DNA of 64,000 bases, taken from Rhabdophis nuchalis (taxonomy: Eukaryota; Chordata; Lepidosauria; Squamata; Natricidae). The notes beneath the pieces are model-generated. The model was not told the DNA's origin. It made no database searches and saw nothing but the letters and a program-made list of their open reading frames with translations. Location of the stretch: positions 202,242,605 to 202,306,604 of the forward strand of contig CM077643.1 of NCBI GenBank assembly GCA_039707465.1. The letters run 5' to 3'. Below, piece after piece: positions 1 through 11,529 of the stretch; the stretch's first letter is position 1; every line of letters begins with the position of its first letter. A program made the translations under genes and the position numbers.

Positions 1-1018
1 TGCCGGAAATCATAGCCACTCAGTCTTGGACGGGTTGAGCTTGAGTTTGTTACTACCCATCCAGATCCGTACGGCCTCCAAACACCGGGACAACACCTCG
101 GCGGCATCGTTGGGGTGGTCTGAGGTGGATATGTACAACTGAGTGTCGTCAGCATACAGATGATATCCCACCACAAAACCACGGATGATCTCACCCAGCG
201 GCTTCATATATGTGTTGAACAGGAGGGGCGAGACGACCGACCCCTGAGGAACTCTGCATAAGAGGGGTATCGAGGTCGATCTCTGCCCTCCTGTCAACAC
301 ATATTGCGACCGATCAGAGAGGTAGGACGAGAACCACCGTAAAACAGTGCCTCCCAGCCCCAACCTCCCCAGTCGATGCAATAGGATACCATGGTCGGTG
401 GTATCAAAAGACGCTGAGAGGTCTAAAAGGACTAGGATAGAGGAACATCCCCTATCCCACGCCCTCCAGAGATCATCTACCAACGCGACCAATGCCGTCT
501 CGGTGCTGTGACCGGGTCGGAAGCCGGACTGGCGCGGGTCTAGATAATCAATTTCCTCCAGGTGTTGCGGAAACTGTTGGGCCACCACACTCTCTACAAC
601 CTTCGCTAAAAAGTGAAGGTTGGAGACCGGACGGTAATTCTCCAATAATGCCGGGTCCAGGGAAGGCTTCTTGAGGAGGGGCCTCACTACCGCCTCTTTC
701 AAGATGGCAGGCAAGGACCCCTCACTCAAAGAAGCGTTCACAATATCCTGGAGCCAGCCTCGTGTCGTCTCCCAGGATGCCAGTACAAGCCAGGAGGGAC
801 ACGGGTCCAATAAACATGTGGTAGCCTTAAGTCTCTTTGACAACCTGTGCATATCCTCGGTAGTAACAAAGTCAAACTCCTCCCAGAATGGTACCTCAAG
901 ACCAGCCTCGGACAGTCCGACTGGACCACTCTCGATGGAGGGTAGCTCATTCCGAATCCGAGTGATTTTGTCCTGCAGATAAATCCCAAATTCCTCTGCT
1001 CGTCCCTGCAGAGGGGCT
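1..1018 (-). pseudogene. L2-clade LINE, reverse-transcriptase part (copy A)
   Basis: Minus-strand translation gives reverse-transcriptase blocks that align with the intact L2 at 53.4-56.2 kb: NYRPVSN, DPRQSGFRPGHSTETA, LVLLDLSASFD, RVPQGSV and the catalytic YADD. The window edge lies inside the element, so it continues to the left. The longest open stretch is 10-852, and frame breaks lie above it. The same element resumes at about 1530 after a second L2 insertion. The protein would reverse-transcribe its own RNA at a nicked target, but this copy is broken and has no 3' end in the window. Confidence 0.9.
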
Positions 1019-1026
1019 TCCCGCAG

Positions 1027-1525
1027 CCTAGTTTTAGTTTTTTAGTTTTAATTCGATTTATATCCCGCCCTTCTCCACGAAGGACCCAGGGCAGTGCACA
1101 GGAATTTAAAACATATAAAACAGAATATACAAAATTTAAAAGCATATTAAATTACATGAAACAATCCTATGCTAAAAACCAAATTAAAAATCTAAAATAG
1201 CCCCAGCGGGAGGTTAGGCTAGGCCGGCTTGCTGAAAAAGATGTGTCTTTAAACACTGGCGGAAGAGGCGGAGGTCCGAGATGGTACGAAGTTCAGGGGG
1301 AAGGTCGTTCCAAAGGGCAGGGCCTGCCACAGAGAAGGCTCTTCCCCTGGGTGTCGCCAGGCGGCATTGCCCGGCCGACGGCACCCTGAGAAGGCCCTCT
1401 CTGTGGGAGCGGATCGGCCATAGGGATTTATGGGGCAGGAGACGGTCTTGCATATAACTAGGCCCCGAGCCATGGAGCAATTTAAAGATGGTCGTCAGAA
1501 CCTTGAAGCGCACCCGAAAGACCTC
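1027..1525 (-). mobile_element. L2 LINE 3' end (copy B) inserted in copy A
   Basis: On the minus strand this holds the L2 C-terminus (RFKVLTTIFKLLHGSGPSY, then RSHREGLLRVPS and GRAFSVAGPALWNDLPPEL) followed by the L2 3' UTR and its stem-like end (CCGCCC near 1066, GGGCAG near 1090). Copy A is interrupted here: its coding similarity stops at about 1020 and resumes at about 1530. This is therefore a 5'-truncated L2 copy inserted into an older L2 in the same orientation. A clean target duplication could not be defined. Confidence 0.85.
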
Positions 1526-1529
1526 TGGT

Positions 1530-1890
1530 GAAGGAGGGAGCGGGTCACCCCAAACAGGGCGGCAGGGCGGTTATCTGCGGATGCAATAAGGGTGGCACAA
1601 TACTCACGTTTGGCCACCCTTATCGGCACTAAGTAAGTCCTAATATGGGTTCTCACTAGTGTTCGGTCGGCTTCGGAGCAAGAGGATCTCCATCTGCTCT
1701 CTAGGCGTCTCTTGTGGCGTTTCATCTCCCTCAGCTCTTCGGTGGACCAAGGAGCCTGGGTGATTCATCGCCACAAGAGAGGCCGCAAGGGCACAACTCG
1801 GTCCAAGGCCCCCGTGGCCGCACTTAACCATGTAGCCACTAGGTCCTCAGTTGAGTCGCGGGGCAGGGTCACAGGAATTTGTGGTAGAAT
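1530..1890 (-). pseudogene. L2 LINE linker region (rest of copy A)
   Basis: The minus strand encodes MKRHKRRLESRWR and AKREYCATLIASADNRPAA, matching the segment between endonuclease and reverse transcriptase of the intact L2 (about 55.14-55.49 kb). It is the upstream continuation of the copy ending at 1018. Similarity fades between about 1890 and 1980, so the 5' part of this copy is missing or unrecognisable. Confidence 0.85.
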
Positions 1891-1984
1891 TGTAGGGGGG
1901 GGCACAGTCACAAGCCTGCCCAACACTGTTTTGCTAAAAAGGGTAGAACTAGGAAAACCAATACTGAAATCCAGAGAATAATTT

Positions 1985-3120
1985 AATTAATTTCAAATGA
2001 ACAATAGGACTAAAGGCAGGGCAACTTAAGGGCCCATGTCTAGAAGAGAGAAGGCCCAGGCCCATTTCCTTGTTTTGTTTTGTTGTTTTGTACATTTGCA
2101 AATTAGAAGCCTGAGAAAGAGACTTCTGTTTGAGACATCTTTTCTTAACAAGATACACTGTTGGGCCTTTCCTAACTTGAGCAGATCTCTAGCTGCCAGA
2201 ATTCCTAGCCACTATGACCAAAGTCTAGGAATCCTAGAAGTCCCAGTCCCCACCGGAGGAAGCTAATTTTTCAGAATACAGCTATTCATAATCACAATAA
2301 AAGGCCTAGCTATGTTAGTTTCATGCCTGAGACAGAAAACCCCAGGAGGAATTATGATAAACAAAATCAGAGGCCAATTGTTTCACAACATCCCAAACTC
2401 TGATCTCTCACACTGTCCAATGGTAGGCCTGCATCAATTATTATTATTTTATGACTGATTATTATTTTATGACCTTTCTGCTCCAAAGACCTTAACTTCT
2501 CTAGGGAAAATTTGAATAATATAAAGAGATAGAAAACAGGTTAGCATAGAGAACAGAAATATCACATGCTACATCTTTTCTTCAGTGCTTTCCAAAGAAA
2601 TGTGAAGTTAAAAATCAGGGCACTTTGCCTGAAAGGGGGAGGAAGGGTGGAAGAGTGATCCGAGAAGGGAGGTTTGGGCCCTCTGTTTTTAAATACAACA
2701 TAATTTTTGCTGCAAACACTCTTGTCAAAGGGTTGATGTAAAAATTAGCATTTGACAGAAATGTGTCACTCAAGTTCTCATTAGCACAGTCAACATCCCC
2801 TCTTCTTCACCCCTCTCCCTTCCATCCCACAATGTAAATATGAACAATGTTTAGCAGCTTTTAAAATTATGCAGATAGCTTTTAATGACTTTGAAGCATG
2901 CAGATACTTTCACTCATATGTCACAAAACAGATTTGATTCATGGGAATGACATTTGGCGGAGCAATTAATCCATACTATCTTCTAATCACATTTAATGTG
3001 AGGAATATGTATATTTGCCTCTCTGTCTGTCTCTCTCCGTATATGTAAAGAAAGAAGGGAGAGAAAGAGAACGTGCACTTTTAATCTCAAGCATCACTTC
3101 TGCTCTGCGCACAAGCATGC
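1985..3120. other. AT-rich sequence, no gene seen
   Basis: Only short chance reading frames occur. No repeat family was recognised and no exon with splice signals could be supported. Confidence 0.6.
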
Positions 3121-3126
3121 ATGCAC

Positions 3127-3170
3127 GCACACACACACACACACACACACACAAACACGCACACACACTT
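3127..3170. repeat. (AC)n microsatellite
   Basis: Runs of CA dinucleotides with a few interruptions. The opposing short reading frames here (His-Thr or Cys-Val repeats) are products of the microsatellite. Confidence 0.95.
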
Positions 3171-3189
3171 CAGAAAGCAAAGAGAACAA

Positions 3190-4000
3190 AACCTGGAGAC
3201 TAATTGACAATAATTCTTACTTAATAACTCTATTAGGATATAATGAAAAATCTCATGACATACGAAATATTTGTGAGGAAACACAGATCTTTTATTAATT
3301 ATATCTAATACAATATAAGCAGACATTCATTTATTCTCTCTTCTCTTCTATGCAACCTTCACCAAGTCTATTTCGGAAGGTAGATGGTATCACAGCTGCC
3401 TTTGTGAAATAGTTGCTGGTATAATGCCATAGTGATGACACATGCATGATGACATTATCACACAAATGTTGTACTTCTCCTTATATCTGATATCCCAATA
3501 TCTGATTCAAGTGTATAAGTCTCAGCCTATCTGTGACAATATGACACATATCGTTATTTCTTCCTACTTGCCCCTTTCCCCTTTGATGTTCTGGCCAGAT
3601 GTGACTGGTCACATAACATCCATTTTCCCAAAAAGGATTCTGCTGAGGCTAAAGGACCAGTGACTTTGACTGCAAAGCAGAGATGAGGGCCATATATTTG
3701 CTATAGAAGGTTATTTCTTGAAACCCAATCTTCAATGCTTTTCTGGTTTTCAACTAAACAAACAAACATAGAAAAGGTCACCAATTTGTAAGAATGCTGA
3801 ACAGGGTTCCCAGAAGACAAGGCCACAAATCTGAGGTCAGTTGTTGCCCTGCCAGAATTACACAGAAAGACAATCTGGTTAGGTTAGAATAAGCAATCTG
3901 TTCAATAAGGGAAATAAAAAATGGAAGTGAATCCGAACCATCAACTCGCTTCCTTGAACCCTCTGTCATTTCTTATTTGGGATCACTGATAAAGGACCTC
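3190..4000. other. AT-rich sequence, no gene seen
   Basis: No coding, RNA or repeat signature was recognised. Confidence 0.55.
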
Positions 4001-4001
4001 A

Positions 4002-4083
4002 AATCCCATCAGCATTCGCTGGCTTGGGAATTCTGGGAGTTGAAGTCCAGACATCTTCAAGTTGACAAGGTTGAGAAACACTG
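4002..4083. mobile_element. Half of a palindromic hAT-type MITE
   Basis: The stretch GGGAATTCTGGGAGTTGAAG followed by GGTTGAGAAACACTG matches one arm of the palindromic elements at 30100-30234 and 63494-63635. The opposite arm is missing or unrecognisable, so this is a remnant. Confidence 0.7.
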
Positions 4084-4089
4084 ATCCAG

Positions 4090-5325
4090 ATAAACCATTT
4101 CTTCTGCTTGTTCTCGATCACCTCTACCCTAACTAATTCTCCTCATGCTCTCCAACACAGAGGCCACCTTTCTGTTTTCTCTTGCCTTACCATCAGATTG
4201 CCTAATAGTCTTCCTGCTATTTTGTATAGCATCAGCATCCCAAGGCTTGCCTCCTAACTTTCCACCTGATGGGTTGCAACCAGTCCAGGCTATTGTTTCA
4301 TCTGCTTTGGGTTACCCTCCCAATTTCCTTTCTTGCTTGTCCTCATGGTATTGAGACAGCCACTTCCTTTGACAATGTGGAATTCAGTAATTGGATGTAG
4401 TGAGCTCTGCTTGCTTACTTTCTAGTTCCACCAGGGGTACAGAAGCATTCTGGGGAATCAGGATGACAGACAACATGACTTTGAGAGAGAGCACAAAGTG
4501 ATGGACTTGCACATCAAGTGCAAGCAACTGAGCAGTCGAGTGAGTAGAAGATGGCACATGGGCCACCTGGACAGTTGTCTCCTTTATGATAATATGTATT
4601 GAATTCTTTTAGAACCATAGTTATGCCTATCCATATCAATTAGTACATTTTCCTTTTATGCAAATATGTTACCTTTGGTCAGATATCACATTACCCAGAG
4701 ATGTTTTTGCTATTTTACTTTTTTATCTTATAGAGGAATAGACTGTACCTATTAGAAAATATTGTTAGTACACTTGACATTGAGTGCTGTGGAGATTGGA
4801 TAAAGTGGCATCAGAAGACTCCATTCTCTTTTAGAAATTCTCTTATCAGGAAGATCAAGAACAAAGAATCTGAACAATGGACTTTCACTGGCAGGAGACT
4901 TTATAGGAGCAATAAATGGATGAAACCTTTGACAGTCTCATCTTTGACAATTTGTGGACATTGCTGTATAGTATAATATTTTAGCTCAGGTGCTATTTTT
5001 TTGTTGAAGCATTTGCCTGAACATTTGACTAATGATGTATAATCTTTACATTGACTCGTGGAAATATTGTACCAGAATTTGCAAGAGTTCCCTGTTGAAT
5101 ATACTTGCTAGCAGATCCAATATAGTTTGTGGGACTAGGACCCACTACTCAAGTCTGTTCCAATATTTGAATTGGTACTTTCCATGGTGGATGGCTAGAT
5201 GGGAGAGAGATGGGAAGGTGACTTGCCATATTTAAAAATATTAAAATTATCAGATAAAAAATGACAAAGCAGACAAAACAAAACCATTAACATAAGATAG
5301 AGAAGTAAGGAGCCAGATATACATG
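4090..5325. other. AT-rich sequence, no gene seen
   Basis: Short reading frames only; nothing recognised. Confidence 0.55.
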
Positions 5326-5329
5326 TGAG

Positions 5330-5560
5330 AGGAAGGTGGGATTAGCTTTTAATTAGTCAACCACCTCCAGTGTGAAACTCCCCCATTGGGGCTCCAAGCC
5401 ATCTGGCAGAACCAGGTTTTAAGGCTCTTATGAAAAGTCAGGGGGGGTGGAAGCCAAACTCACCTTAGGAGGTAAGATGTTCCGAAGGGCAGGAGCCACC
5501 GAAGAAAAGGATCTTCTCATGGATCCTCCCAGCCAAAATTCCTTGACTAAAATAAATAAT
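5330..5560 (-). mobile_element. Diverged L2-like LINE 3' fragment
   Basis: The minus strand reads RRSFSSVAPALRNILPPKVS. This has the spacing of the conserved L2 C-terminal block (RAFSVAGPALWNDLPPEL in the better copies). The fragment is short and diverged, and similar ends occur at 41740-42045 and 42432-42600. It may belong to a different L2 subfamily from the intact element at 53-57 kb. Confidence 0.55.
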
Positions 5561-5569
5561 GTAATACAA

Positions 5570-7035
5570 CATGACAAAATGCAAAACACAGCATTAACAA
5601 TAAATTGGGCAAAGTTACGAGCTAAGCTTAACATCATGAGGCTATTTCGTTTTCATTCCGTGAACTTTGAAAGAAAGCATTTCTATTTCACTCATATTAG
5701 CTTAGCATATGTGTCATATTTACGCAATCAGGCTGTGAAAAACTGCAGAGCCCTCAGAAGACTTTGAGTGGCTGAACTGCTCCGGCAGCTGCACTGAGGA
5801 TGACAATGTGTGGTAGATGTGTGAAGCAACTTTTCGTTTCAAGGCTGGAAGACACATTTGGCCTCAGAAATTTTAGGTAATCACACAAATACATAGAAGA
5901 ACTGAAAAGCTGGCAGTTGAAATCGTCGCTTTTCAGACACATGAAACCTTATACGTCATTTTAAAGAAAAAGGGGGAGGCATAAACATTAGAAAACACTA
6001 ACAAAAGAGAAGGAGAGTTTTCATTATAGTAGATTTTGTTCACCCTTTAATTCTGCTAATTGCCAGCTATTTTGCTCTGAAGCACTGTAAGCTATAAAGT
6101 TTTATGACATTTAATTTAATAAGGAATGGAGCTTCCCCAAAGGTCAATATACACAGCCTGCTTCTGAGGCACCACCACTTTCCTTTGAGGTATGTAAGTA
6201 TGACACAAGTTACAGATTTGTAAGCTGTCGCCATAAAACTTTTTAATACCAGTTACTTCCTGCCAGATCTGTGACCTCATCACCCTCCTGCTTCAGTTGA
6301 GATATTTTACATACTCCCCAAAATAAGCAAGGTTGGGGCTTCCTTTCATTGCTTCACAAGTGGCCCCTTCAAAGCCAGTTTTGCAGATACGTGGAAGGGG
6401 ACAGGGTTTTTTTTTCAAATGAAATACTCATTCACAGCATCTCTAATCCACCTCCAAAAATACATTGTTTAAATAATTGACAGGAAATAAAGTGCTTTCT
6501 CGGAGAAAACATAGATAGCTGAATTAAAATTAAGCATTTGATGGTTCAACCCTTGCTCACAGAAGTTACTTCTATGTTTTGCTTTGTTTTGTAACAAAAC
6601 AGGGAGTTACTATTTTTTGTGGGTAAATGCTATTTATTAAAAAAACAAAAACCCAACAACAAATAATTAGGCATTTTCCTTCTAAAAAGCAACCAAATTT
6701 AGAGGAAAATAGCTCCCAGATTCCTGCACTTTAAAATTTAGCAACTTTACTAAACCAAGCTACTTAGTCTAATCCTTTTATAATCATTGCCCAGTGAACA
6801 ACAGGATATATTAACAATCCTTATTTCATCCCCCTTTGACAAAATTCATTGTACTTCATGCTTGCATACATTATCAGTTGCTATCTAGGAACAAAATAAG
6901 TTGTAGACACTTTTTAAAAGGACCCCAGATTTTAAAGGAAATGTCTAAATTCTCTGATTTAATTTCTCTGAGCTGGATCAAGTTTGGTGCACCTGCGAAT
7001 TTTCTCAATTTCCCTTAAAATTGAGTTCTTGTTCC
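5570..7035. other. AT-rich sequence, no gene seen
   Basis: No recognised repeat or gene. The sequence is AT-rich with scattered TAAT-type motifs. Confidence 0.5.
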
Positions 7036-7038
7036 ATC

Positions 7039-7260
7039 AAGCCGGCCTAGCGTGACTACCCGATAACGACTGAGTTTTAGTTTAATAAATTTTAATCAGA
7101 GGGATTTTAAAATGCTGTTTTAGCACAGGGTCCTTAAGTTTAATTGTGGTTTTAGGATATTATGTATTTGTATATTTATATTGTGTTTTAATTTCCTGTG
7201 CACCGCCCTGAGTCCTTTTGCAGGAGATAAGGCGGGATATAAATCAAATAAAACTATTAA
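7039..7260 (+). mobile_element. L2 LINE 3' UTR
   Basis: It begins at the L2 C-terminal nucleotide sequence GCCGGCCTAG and runs through the UTR to CACCGCCCTGAGTCC and GGCGGGATATAAAT, the L2 3' stem. It ends in ACTATTAA-type short repeats. The copy is 5'-truncated to the UTR and carries no coding sequence. Confidence 0.85.
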
Positions 7261-7264
7261 ACTA

Positions 7265-7790
7265 TTAAAAAGTGACAGGGAGGGGCACTCGAAAAATCAT
7301 TTTCATAGTTTCCAAATAGCTGAATAGGAACAAAAGAAACCTCAACAGCTTTAGGTTTCCAATACTCATTCCTGATACTGGTCTCAAATCAAATTGGCCT
7401 GAGTCAAAGTTACCTGTTTTCTGAATCAGATATTGTCAGTGGGTTATGCCCTTAATTTTAGGCTTTCTCCCTGAGTAAATAAAAGTCAGAAAGAAATGTA
7501 GTCTTCTTCATACATATTCTGCCACTTATAGCCATTTGCTAATTTTTTTTTAATGTCTGCAAACTGAACGAAGCAACTTTTTATGCTGCAGGTCACATTG
7601 TGGGGGGTGGGGTGGGGGGGTACAATAGGCTGTGGCTGTTCTGAAGCCCAAAAGAGGGAACAGGGGGAAAAACGTGGATGGGACAATACAAATGAGTAAA
7701 GCCAGATGCAGGACATAAATAAATACATGAATGTTTGTTAAATTCAACACATGAGCATAAAGTTCAATAGACAAGACTTTATATTTATAT
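7265..7790. other. No gene seen
   Basis: Contains a G-rich run near 7601-7620. The overlapping minus-strand frames read through it and have no recognisable domain. Confidence 0.5.
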
Positions 7791-7794
7791 TATA

Positions 7795-8192
7795 TTTATA
7801 TTAATTATATTTATACCCCGCCCTTCTCCAAGCGGACCCAGGGCGGCGCACAGGAATGTTAAAATACATACAAAAAACATAATAAAATTTTAAAAAACAT
7901 ATTCTAATAAAAAACCTGTGCTAAAACCGAATTAAAAACCCCAAATTTAAAACTATCTAGGAGTCAGTAATGGAGGTTACGCTAGGCCGGCTAGATGGAA
8001 TAGGTGTGTCTTCAGACACTTGCGGAAGAGGCGGAGGTCAGAGATGGTGCGGAGTTCAGGGGGTAGGTCGTTCCAAAGGGCTGGTCCCGCCACAGAGAAG
8101 GCTCTTCCCCTGGGTGTCGCCAGTCGGCATTGTCCAGCCGACGGCACCCTGAGGAGGCCCTCTCTGTGGGAGCGTATCGGTCTGAGGGATGT
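7795..8192 (-). mobile_element. L2 LINE 3' end
   Basis: The minus strand encodes a short frame-shifted piece of the L2 C-terminus, then the 3' UTR ending at the CCCCGCCCTTC/GGGCGG stem and a TATATTTA-rich tail. The 5' truncation point is near 8192. It lies about 530 bp from an L2 3' end in the opposite orientation (7039-7260). Confidence 0.85.
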
Positions 8193-8224
8193 ATGATCAA
8201 CTCAACTTTATGATCAACTCATTT

Positions 8225-8655
8225 AGAAAAACCTATGCATCCGTGGAATAACAGTCACGTCTGCATCATCTGTTGCTTCATTTTCAATGCTTCTATGCAA
8301 AATTTGGTTAATGTAATGTAATAGAATAGAATACTGTAGATAATGGTTTGTATCAAAAAGAAGAAAGCTAGCCTGGAACTCATCCATTCTGCCCGAATAA
8401 TGGTGCTGAAAGCACAAAATATAATTCTAGAAAGAATAGAATAACTTATCATGCCATTTTGTTTCAGTCTCTCCACAGTTACACGGACACAGGTGTGCAG
8501 CTAATGGGATTTTAGAATATCTATCCTGCAAAAGTGCAGAAAGCATCGTCCTAAACATAGTCTCTTCTATCCTGGTAGCTAAGTGTATTTTGATAATTTG
8601 CAAGTTCACGACTAATTTTGCAACCCACACTATTCTATGCTGTGAGATCATTTTA
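8225..8655 (-). pseudogene. LINE polymerase C-terminal fragment
   Basis: Minus-strand frames read RYSKIPLAAHLCPCNCGETE, then KLFYS and later TKFCIEALKMKQ. This resembles the cysteine-bearing C-terminal region (CPCG...H) of a squamate LINE polymerase, the same family as the pseudogene at 9345-10810. The frame shifts near 8450. The LINE clade is not assigned. Confidence 0.55.
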
Positions 8656-8789
8656 ACCTTATTGCAATATTCCTTACCAGTAGGACTTTGCAGAAAAACC
8701 TGTTTAACTGATCATACTCACTGGCTACAAGAAAATCTATTGAAAGCCCATAAATTTATGTTTAATTGCTCTTTTCTGTCTCAGTAGGT

Positions 8790-9340
8790 AGGCTTTTGCC
8801 AGAATTTGGTGGAAAAACTGGCTCTTAAGATAGTAACTGTTCATTTCTCCAACCCTCATTTTAATTCTAGGCATCTCAATCTTGAATCTGAGTGAGATTA
8901 ATTTATTTCAAGGAAATTTCTATTTAAAGAATTTCCACAAAAGTCTTTTAAGACAGAAATTCTCTATTGCCCACAATTTCTATGCAGATAGCAAGGAAGA
9001 ACAAAATCATCCATTAGAAAATATCCATTTAGAAGTTGGAAGAATCAAATAGCGAAGAGCTATAGTTTTAAATTGATGGTGGTGGTACAGCTTAAATTTA
9101 TAGTTTAGCACTCTGCCACCTGGTCACCCTAGGCAGGTAAGTCTCAAAACTGAAAGTAAATCTTAATCTAGATAAAATCTGGTAAAATAAAAATAAAAAA
9201 TCCTGGTGAGCCCTTTGGCATCAGTACATTTAAGGTCAATAAGTCAAATTGCTTTTTCAGATCTGTAACTTTCTGTGAGATTTAATTCAGCTTTGCTTGG
9301 TCTAATGCTGATTCCTGGGCCCTGATTCTTGCATTTCACT
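8790..9340. other. AT-rich sequence, no gene seen
   Basis: No repeat family or coding signature was recognised. Confidence 0.5.
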
Positions 9341-9344
9341 TTAT

Positions 9345-10810
9345 TTCTCTGGATAGTATAATACATCTTCCAGAAAACCGTGGTGTTGTGATAGCCATCA
9401 TTATTTTCAGAAAAGAAGACGAAAAGAAGCTAGTAAAGTACAGACCTTCTGACTACAGCTGGGAGTTTATATGCTTGGCATCTATGTTGGAAGTTCTGTG
9501 ATCAGATAGAGCAAGAGCACATTTAGAAGATGTGTAGGCTAATTTCAAGGAAGGGAGATCAGTAAGCTTGATCCTGCAGCCCTTAGCAGATAAAAGCATA
9601 TGGGACACTAATTTAGTGTGTAGTTTTTGTCAATTATCTAGAACCCTTTCATAGGAGAAGCTTTAAAAAAATCCCACCACTATAAGCATATGGCATCATT
9701 AATGTCTAAGTTGTATGAAAATACCAGGCTTAGATGCCATCATGCAGGAGGATTGTTGAGCAAAAGTTCAAACAGAAAGTAAAAGTGTGTCTCTACCCTG
9801 TTCTTGCTTTTTTATAAAATCCCCTGGTTAAACCTCTTCAAGGGCTCCACTTTCATGCCCCAAAGGCAGAAGAGACAAACAGTGATTAATCCTACTTTAT
9901 GCCCACAATACCACAATCCTGTCACTGACCCAGATTGGCCTCAGGGGAGCCTTCCAGGCTGTGGTCCAGCCTTAGAAGGAGGAGCAGCTGGTAAGAAACC
10001 ATCAGAAAACAAAAGGTATGGTATTTTCTGACAGTATCCAAATTCATAATTAACAGGGAGAAATCAAATAATTGAGCAAGGCCAGTGCTTTGAATACCTG
10101 GGTTTCATTCTTTCAGAAGCAACTAGACCCGAGCCAATTATGTCTCCCCCATGGCCCATATGAGCATGGAAGACATTTTAAGATCTCATTAAACCCAGGA
10201 GGATAGGCCATTGCAGCTGCAGTTAAATTATATAAAGTAAAATTGATTGCATATCCACTGTATGGGGTATAAGTGGGATTTGGTTTCAGCTGTGCTCCCT
10301 GCAAAAAAGTACAATCTAAGAAGCATCGTTCTCATCCCTAGGAAGCATCCCAAATGCATCCCTGAGGCAGGATTGCCCAGAAGAAAGGCCAGGATTTGGC
10401 AATCAATTCTATTTGCTTGGCGAATGCTCAATCTACTCCTATGGGGCTACTTTTGTTAATTGCAGGGGATAATTATAGATCTAAACAGTGGATAAATGTC
10501 AGAAGTAAACTGTGCTCCTCTGAGTTTCTGCTAATATAGAACTGGGACCGGTTAAGACCATGGAAAGAATTAGGCAATGAATTGGTGATGCTGAAGACCA
10601 AAATGGAACAGAGTCAAATTGTAGAGATCCACCAACCACTTACGGAAACCCAAAAGCTCATTCTAGCAAAACATCTTTATGTTCTTATCTTCTGTAACTA
10701 TCAGTGGCGCATTTTTAGAGTCAATTTGAACTCTCCTATCTTACAGTTTGGAAAAGCAGATTTACCAAAACTATGCTACTGCCAAAGCTGCATTCATGTG
10801 GATTAAGAAA
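9345..10810 (+). pseudogene. Decayed non-LTR retrotransposon polymerase
   Basis: Scattered frames read as a mutated LINE reverse transcriptase in the right order. A YRPSDYSWEFICLAS block lies near 9445. NFKEGRS with LILQPLADK lies near 9540-9590. LLYAHNTTILSLTQIGLRGA lies near 9890-9950, where the catalytic YADD has become YAHN. The C-terminal part PRKHPKCIPEAGLPRRKARI is at 10340-10400. A terminal cysteine region (CYCQSC) is near 10780. Stops and frameshifts are frequent, so it is long dead. The family is abundant in squamates as far as I recognise it, but I cannot place its clade. The fragments at 8225-8655 and 39905-40060 look like the same family. Confidence 0.65.
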
Positions 10811-10884
10811 ACTGAATAAATCAAATGGCTTTCTATACTGTGTATTTTCTTCCAATCTGAGACAAAGTCTATTTCACTCACTAT

Positions 10885-11440
10885 ATAGGTGTGTGTGTGT
10901 GTGTGTTACATTTGTGCTAATAAATAAATAAAGGGAGACTAGTATAGATCTATTTCAAGCTCTTTAGCTCTCATCAGCTAGCCATACCCTTACTGGGATT
11001 AGAACTTGGGAAGTATTACATATTAGGCAGTTGTAATTGCCTCTATGCCACAGGTTCTCTTCCTTGATCAGCTGAGCCAGGGGAATAAGTATATATTGTG
11101 TCACAACACCCTTGTATGCCCCAAAAAAGGGAGGGAGCAGAACTGCTTGCCTTTTCTGTCTCTAGGGTGAGCCAAAAGACAGAAAAGGGAAGCAGTTCTG
11201 CTCCCTCCCATATTTGGTGCATACCAGGTTGTTGTGACACAATATATACTTATTCCCCTGGCTCAGCTGATCAAGGAGGGGAACCTGTGGCCTAGTGGCA
11301 ATTACAACTGCCTCACATATAATACTTCCCAGGTTCAAATCCCAGTAAGGGTATGGTTAGCTGATGAGAGCTAAATAGTTTGAAATAGATCTATATTAGT
11401 CTTCCTTTATCAGCACAAATGTAGCACAAACATAACAAAA
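10885..11440. mobile_element. Large foldback with two head-to-head tRNA-like SINE heads
   Basis: Two arms of about 250-270 bp are inverted copies meeting near 11165. Each arm carries a Pol III-type A box and B box pointing outward. On the plus arm these are TGGCCTAGTGG at about 11289 and GGTTCAAATCC at about 11333. On the minus arm they are TGGCATAGAGG and AGTTCTAATCC, read on the minus strand. The arms also share the segments around TGTGACACAATATATAC and CAGTTCTGCTCCCTCCC. A 32-bp piece near 11210 recurs in direct orientation near 11443. Both strands give nearly the same 65-residue frame (11098-11295 plus, 11043-11240 minus), a by-product of the symmetry. The transcript would fold into a long hairpin. 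Confidence 0.75.
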
Positions 11441-11477
11441 GCCCATATTTGGGGCATACCAGGATGTTGTGACACTA

Positions 11478-11481
11478 CACA

Positions 11482-11521
<40 letters not shown>
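11478..11521. repeat. (CA)n microsatellite
   Basis: CA repeats with one TA interruption, directly after a third partial copy of the foldback unit. A matching (TG)n lies at the other end of the foldback, near 10886-10906. Confidence 0.95.
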
Positions 11522-11523
<2 letters not shown>

Positions 11524-11529
11524 TTAATA

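Noticed and set aside
11289..11343. A functional tRNA gene
   Set aside because: A and B boxes are present but no tRNA cloverleaf with an anticodon stem could be drawn; better explained as a SINE head.
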